Origin: Fidelibacterota bacterium
GTDB taxonomy: Bacteria > Fidelibacterota > UBA2242 > B5-G15
DNA: 7,200 nt
Reading direction: 5' to 3'
Assembly: GCA_003645825.1 (NCBI GenBank)
Contig: QNCQ01000082.1
Span: forward strand, 1-7,200
In this document: one piece after another, positions 6,834-7,200 of the stretch
How the letters are laid out: the number at the start of each line of letters is the position of its first letter
How positions within the stretch are numbered: the first letter of the stretch is position 1
Position numbers and translations under genes: made by a program
Notes under the pieces: generated by a model
What the model was told of the DNA's origin: nothing
The model's database searches: none
Seen by the model: the letters and a program-made list of their open reading frames with translations, nothing else

Positions 6834-7200
6834 GCTCAAAGGATCAGAAAAAGCAAGCGATGAAGGTTTATCAATACCTACATACACTTCAGACTTTTCA
6901 AAAATCAAAATTCTATCATTTCCCTGATCAGTGACGAACATATATTTTCCATCCGGGGTCAGAGCTATCCCACCTGGATGATTAAAACCGGTGGTATCAC
7001 TCACAACCATATCAAATTTCCCGACCACATCAGCAATCAAGCCATTTTTATCATAAACATACACAACCTCATGATCCGTCACTGCACCATACAGATACTT
7101 CCCATCGAAATACAAACCTTTACCGACAGCCCAGCTTACAAAGGACAACTTATCCAAAGTCACCTTGCTGTATGTTGAAGCATCAGAAGGATCTCCTACC
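6555..7200 (-). CDS. Secreted beta-propeller (NHL-like) protein with T9SS type A sorting tail (5' end beyond window)
   Basis: Only the C-terminal part is present. The frame stays open to the right edge (GDPSDASTYSKV precedes the GTG at 7163), so that GTG is an internal valine, not a start; about 215 residues are visible. Numbered from the GTG, residues 14-90 contain two propeller-type blades: GLYFDGKYLYGAV with VVYVYDKNG, and HPGGIALTPDGKYMFVTDQG with DRILIFEK (about 62-90), an NHL/SMP-30-like repeat. A short linker leads to the tail: NYPNPFN (116-122), ISFSV, VKIFNLLGQEV (141-151), YWDGKDNQG, NSGVYFCKML (179-188) and RRMILLK at the end. This is the T9SS C-terminal sorting domain, with a FlgD-Ig-like fold, of FCB-group bacteria, so the protein is exported across the outer membrane and released or anchored there. 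The function of the propeller (binding or a lactonase-like role) cannot be told. It runs in the same direction as the flavoenzyme, under 30 bases upstream. Confidence 0.85.
   Translation of the reverse strand, partial: VGDPSDASTYSKVTLDKLSFVSWAVGKGLYFDGKYLYGAVTDHEVVYVYDKNGLIADVVGKFDMVVSDTTGFNHPGGIALTPDGKYMFVTDQGNDRILIFEKSEVYVGIDKPSSLAFSDPLSFRLFQNYPNPFNMGTNISFSVRTSSPVRVQVKIFNLLGQEVRTLLDESVNSGKYVVYWDGKDNQGKTVNSGVYFCKMLVDNQYDVRRMILLK

Noticed and set aside
7161..7163. GTG as the start codon of the T9SS-tailed gene
   Set aside because: The frame stays open upstream to the window edge, there is no ribosome binding site, and a start there would leave an exported protein without signal peptide; the gene is simply cut by the window.

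Overview
The window is a densely packed stretch of one bacterial chromosome, AT-rich by eye, with all five recognisable genes on the minus strand. In transcription order (right to left) they are: the 3' part of a secreted beta-propeller protein with a type IX secretion (T9SS) C-terminal tail (open at the right edge), an FAD-dependent oxidoreductase, a polytopic carrier of the ion-transporter type, a stand-alone HyuA-type hydantoinase/oxoprolinase, and a DUF4434 glycosidase-like TIM-barrel protein (open at the left edge). Gaps between consecutive genes are only about 6 to 50 bases. I see no RNA gene, insertion sequence, CRISPR array, long repeat or convincing terminator.

Host. The tail of the right-hand gene (core NYPNPFN, then NLLGQEV, then SGVYF) is the hallmark of T9SS cargo in the Fibrobacterota-Chlorobiota-Bacteroidota (FCB) sphere, and is also found in related candidate phyla. 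Three of the four visible start sites have good Shine-Dalgarno sequences (GGAGGAG, GAGGG, GGAGGA). Classic Bacteroidia and Flavobacteriia use these weakly, so I lean to a non-Bacteroidia FCB lineage (Ignavibacteria, Calditrichota, KSB1, Cloacimonadota or similar). This is inference; no marker gene is present.

Layout and joint role. The four genes from position 6526 leftward look like one operon. In two junctions the ribosome binding site of the downstream gene lies on the last codons or stop of the upstream gene, which suggests translational coupling. The set combines a membrane carrier (uptake of a small, probably anionic compound), an ATP-dependent HyuA-type enzyme (hydrolysis or activation of a lactam, hydantoin or carbonyl-type substrate), a flavoenzyme (redox step) and a glycosidase-like barrel. 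It therefore reads as an uptake and catabolism cassette for an unidentified, possibly sugar-linked, metabolite. None of the four has an evident export signal except the carrier's membrane segments. The T9SS protein upstream is the only clearly secreted product, and whether it belongs to the same function is open.

Most notable points: HyuA without a HyuB partner and with diverged signature motifs; a degenerate S-layer-homology-like segment at the end of the flavoenzyme; and the unusual four-gene combination itself.
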